64,000 nucleotides of DNA from Myxococcota bacterium (GTDB lineage Bacteria > Myxococcota > JAJVIH01): assembly GCA_022072125.1 (NCBI GenBank), contig JAJVIH010000020.1:91549-155548 (forward strand), in the 5' to 3' direction. This document shows, in pieces, positions 61,536 to 64,000 of the stretch. Under the pieces are notes generated by a model. That model was given only the letters and a program-made list of their open reading frames with translations. It did no database searches and was not told the origin of the DNA. The translations under genes and the position numbers were made by a program. How positions within the stretch are numbered: the stretch's first letter is position 1; each line of letters starts with the position of its first letter.

Positions 61536-63194
61536 TCACTCTCCCCTGCGTTCGCCCATGAGGCGCTGGATGTCTGGCGGTGGATGACGCACTTCCACTT
61601 CCTTGCGCAGCACGGTATCCCGCGGGCGGCTGCGTGAATCGTGGTCCGGGCAGTCAATCGAGTAGTGAAGTCCCCGGCTTTCCCGCCGCATCAGCGCCGA
61701 TTCGATGATCAACTCGGCGACCGTGGCGATGTTGCGCAACTCAATGAGATCGGCCGTGACCAGGAAGTCCCAGTAATATTGCTTGATTTCCTCGCGCAGC
61801 AGTTCGATGCGCCGCTTGGCCCGCGTCAGACGCCGGTCCGATCGCACGATACCCACGTAGTTCCACATCAGGCGCCGGACCTCTTCCCAGTTCTGGGTGA
61901 CCACGACCATTTCGTCGGGCATGACCGCGCTGCCGGGGTCCCATCCGGGAATCGGTGGAAACATCACCGGCGTATCCAGCAGGGAGATGGATTTCTCCGC
62001 CGCGCGCCGCCCAAACACCGCGGCCTCCAGCAGGGAATTGGAGGCCAGGCGGTTGGCCCCGTGCAGGCCGGTGCAGGCGACCTCTCCCGCCGCAAACAGA
62101 CGCCGGACATCCGTGGCGCCGGATTCGCTGGTGCGCACGCCGCCGCACAGATAATGGGCGGCTGGCACCACGGGAATGGGCTGCCGGGTCATGTCCACGC
62201 CAAACCTCAGGCAGGTTTCGTGGATATTGGGGAAGCGCTCGCGCAGGAAGGAGGCTTCGAGATGCGTCATGTCGAGGAAAACACAGTCATCGCCGGTGCG
62301 TTTCAACTCCGCGTCAATGGCCCGGGCGACGATATCGCGGGGGGCCAGGTCCTTCATGGGATGAACGCGCGCCATGAACGCCTCGCCGTCCTTGCGCCGG
62401 AGCACGCCTCCCTCGCCGCGCAGCGCCTCCGAGATCAGAAAGGACTTGGCGTGCGGATGGAAGAGACAGGTCGGGTGAAACTGCATGAACTCCAGGTTGG
62501 AGACCGATGCGCCCGCCCGGTACGCCATGGCGATGCCATCGCCCGTCGCGATATCCGGATTGGTGGTGTACAGATACACTTTCCCCGCGCCGCCCGTGGC
62601 CAGCAGCGTCGCCCCGGCCAGGAAGGTATGGACGCGCCCGCCGGCTTTTTCCAGCGCATAACAGCCGAAACATTCAATCGGCCCCTCGATCCCCAGCTTG
62701 AAGGAGACGATGAGGTCAATGGCCGCCATGTTTTCGAGCAGCGTGATATTGGGATGGCCGCGCGCGGCCTGCAGCAACGCCCGTTCGATCTCGCGTCCGG
62801 TGATATCACCGGCGTGGGCGATGCGGCGTTGGGAATGGCCGCCCTCCCGCGTCAGATCAAGCTGCTCCGGGCGATCCTCGCGGTGGGTGAAGCGCACGCC
62901 CAGGCGGATCATGTCCTGGATCGCCGCCGCGCTTTCCGCCACCACGCCCTCGACCACGTCGCGCCGGCACAATCCCGCTCCCGCGTTCAACGTGTCCTCC
63001 ACATGGGACTGGATGGAGTCCTTCGGCGACAACACCCCGGCGATGCCGCCCTGGGCGTAAATGGTGTTGGATTCACTGGCCTCGCGCTTGGTGAGGATGA
63101 TCACCCGGCCTTTTTCGGCCGCCCGCAGCGCGTAACTGAGCCCCGCCAGGCCGCTGCCCAGCACCAGAAAGTCCGAATGATGAACGGAGGCCAT
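61536..63194 (-). CDS. nadB: L-aspartate oxidase
   Basis: 552 residues. The FAD-binding motif VLGSGLAGLSYALRAAEKG (about residues 11-29), SNTIYAQGGIAGV, GHSQRRIAHAGDITGREIERALL and HYLCGGVRTSESGATDVRRLFAAGEVACTGLHGANRLASNSLLE are diagnostic. It oxidises L-aspartate to iminoaspartate, the first step of de novo NAD synthesis. Starts 6 bases after the stop of the alpha/beta hydrolase gene, so likely an operon. Confidence 0.96.
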   Translation of the reverse strand: MASVHHSDFLVLGSGLAGLSYALRAAEKGRVIILTKREASESNTIYAQGGIAGVLSPKDSIQSHVEDTLNAGAGLCRRDVVEGVVAESAAAIQDMIRLGVRFTHREDRPEQLDLTREGGHSQRRIAHAGDITGREIERALLQAARGHPNITLLENMAAIDLIVSFKLGIEGPIECFGCYALEKAGGRVHTFLAGATLLATGGAGKVYLYTTNPDIATGDGIAMAYRAGASVSNLEFMQFHPTCLFHPHAKSFLISEALRGEGGVLRRKDGEAFMARVHPMKDLAPRDIVARAIDAELKRTGDDCVFLDMTHLEASFLRERFPNIHETCLRFGVDMTRQPIPVVPAAHYLCGGVRTSESGATDVRRLFAAGEVACTGLHGANRLASNSLLEAAVFGRRAAEKSISLLDTPVMFPPIPGWDPGSAVMPDEMVVVTQNWEEVRRLMWNYVGIVRSDRRLTRAKRRIELLREEIKQYYWDFLVTADLIELRNIATVAELIIESALMRRESRGLHYSIDCPDHDSRSRPRDTVLRKEVEVRHPPPDIQRLMGERRGE

Positions 63195-63200
63195 CCGCCC

Positions 63201-64000
63201 TTAGCCCTGCACGCCGGCGCGGGAGAAGAGGCTATCCAGCCGTGTGGTGATCTCGCGCGGAAACTCCAGCGGCGTGTAGTGGGTGCCGCCTTTCAACACC
63301 ATCATTTCCGCACGCGGCATGCGCTGAACAATGGTCTGCGCGGTGGATACGGGGGTGAACAGGTCCCTGTCGCCGGTGACGATCAACGCCGGGCAGGCGA
63401 TGGCGGGCAGTACGTCGCTGGCGTCGTGCAGGCCGAGGGCCTTCATGTTCTCGCTGTAGGCCACGTAGTCGAGACCCGCGAATCCGCGCGCAAGGCCGTG
63501 GATCAGCTTCTCGTCAATATTCTTGTGAACAGCGCCCGCGAGCTTCATCAGGTCCAGATAAACAGTGGTGTTGGTGGCGGCGGCGATGCCCTTGGCGGTC
63601 AACTCCGCTCGTTCCTGCACGGCGTCGAAGATGCGCGGAATGACGAAGCGCGCCAGAGGGGAATTGAAGGCCGTGTCGAATACCCGTCCCCAGGTGCCGT
63701 TGAAGGCGGCGAGGCCGCGCATGCGGTGGGCGTTGAAGCGCGCAAATTCAAAATTCACCTGCACGCCCATGGACCAGCCCAGAAAAATCGCCTCCTGGAT
63801 GTCGAGGTGGTTGAGCAGCGCCTCCAGATCGCGGGCGTGATGGGCGACGCTGTACGAACCCTTGCGCGCCGGACGTTCTGAGCCGTAGAGGCCGCGATAA
63901 TCCCACGAGATGATGCGGAAGCGCCCCCGCAAATGCTCGACGATATAATGCCAGGCCAGCAGGGTGCCGCCCAACCCGTTGGAGAGAACAACCGGAAAGC
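63201..64000 (-). CDS. Alpha/beta hydrolase, N-terminus beyond the right edge
   Basis: The frame is open at base 64000 (FPVVLSNGLGGTLLAW continues the family start), so the start lies outside the window; 266 codons are seen. Motifs: the N-terminal SNGLGG oxyanion region, SWDYRGLYGSERP, nucleophile elbow LGWSMGVQ, Asp in TGDRDLFTP and His in GGTHYTPLEF. General hydrolase of the epoxide-hydrolase/haloalkane type; substrate unknown. Upstream of and nearly touching nadB. Confidence 0.9.
   Translation of the reverse strand, partial: FPVVLSNGLGGTLLAWHYIVEHLRGRFRIISWDYRGLYGSERPARKGSYSVAHHARDLEALLNHLDIQEAIFLGWSMGVQVNFEFARFNAHRMRGLAAFNGTWGRVFDTAFNSPLARFVIPRIFDAVQERAELTAKGIAAATNTTVYLDLMKLAGAVHKNIDEKLIHGLARGFAGLDYVAYSENMKALGLHDASDVLPAIACPALIVTGDRDLFTPVSTAQTIVQRMPRAEMMVLKGGTHYTPLEFPREITTRLDSLFSRAGVQG

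Noticed and set aside
61641..63881. 746-codon plus-strand open frame opposite nadB
   Set aside because: Spans two clear minus-strand genes and has no motif.

Overview
The window looks like a chromosomal piece from a GC-rich, Gram-negative, Myxococcota-like bacterium. Pointers are: a MYXO-CTERM-type C-terminus (CxC, Trp-containing hydrophobic segment, RRRR) on the secreted glycoside hydrolase at 54160-56376; many lipobox lipoproteins; a von Willebrand A lipoprotein next to a Cys-repeat lipoprotein; a giant PKD/Ig-like lipoprotein; and an inositol-phosphorylceramide-synthase-like PAP2 protein. The class or order cannot be fixed from the sequence alone. No complete prophage, IS element, rRNA or CRISPR array was seen. 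There is one tRNA, an initiator tRNA-fMet.

Layout. 1-5082 (minus): nadD, then a tightly packed set of a vWA lipoprotein, a CCP-repeat lipoprotein, a small outer-membrane barrel and two ArsA-type ATPases (the last runs off the left edge). 5158-18076: a 3,278-residue surface-type lipoprotein (nine PKD-like domains, a long Ig-like array, a propeller-like C-terminus), divergent from a FecR protein / TPR-beta-barrel pair. 18231-23257 (minus): an esterase; then, beyond tRNA-fMet, an unknown protein, a GH35-like glycosidase and pyrE. 23494-30972 (plus): an AsmA-family protein, an ABC-F ATPase and nadE. 31038-34524: a secreted FmdE-domain lipoprotein divergent from two small lipoproteins and a TonB-dependent receptor.

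34512-36331 is the clearest accessory insertion: a DUF5131 (Gp37/Gp68) gene and its partner tcmP, bounded by 18-bp direct repeats. The left repeat covers the last codons of the TonB receptor. tcmP is disrupted by an exact 20-bp tandem duplication and a second 1-nt shift. Its function as a module is unknown.

36366-44596: an SGNH/MBOAT acyl-transfer pair, a short secreted protein, an atypical SDR, ssb, a long-chain acyl-CoA ligase and the PAP2 protein. 44793-51437: argF, argD, a TPR-AIM24 protein, a lytic transglycosylase and panB. 51481-54147: a rhomboid protease, rpsT and holA. 54160-57871: the MYXO-CTERM glycosidase, Hsp20 and three tandem small Cys-rich lipoproteins. 58004-64000: kdsB overlapping pyrG (CTP supply for CMP-Kdo), a PstS-like protein, nadB and a truncated alpha/beta hydrolase. 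Three NAD biosynthesis genes (nadD, nadE, nadB) are scattered through the window.

The most interesting candidates for undescribed biology are the tcmP/DUF5131 island, the giant lipoprotein with its divergent Slam-like TPR-barrel and FecR partner, the vWA/CCP-repeat/ArsA operon, and the Cys-rich lipoprotein trio. All calls come from reading motifs and architecture by eye; no database search was run.
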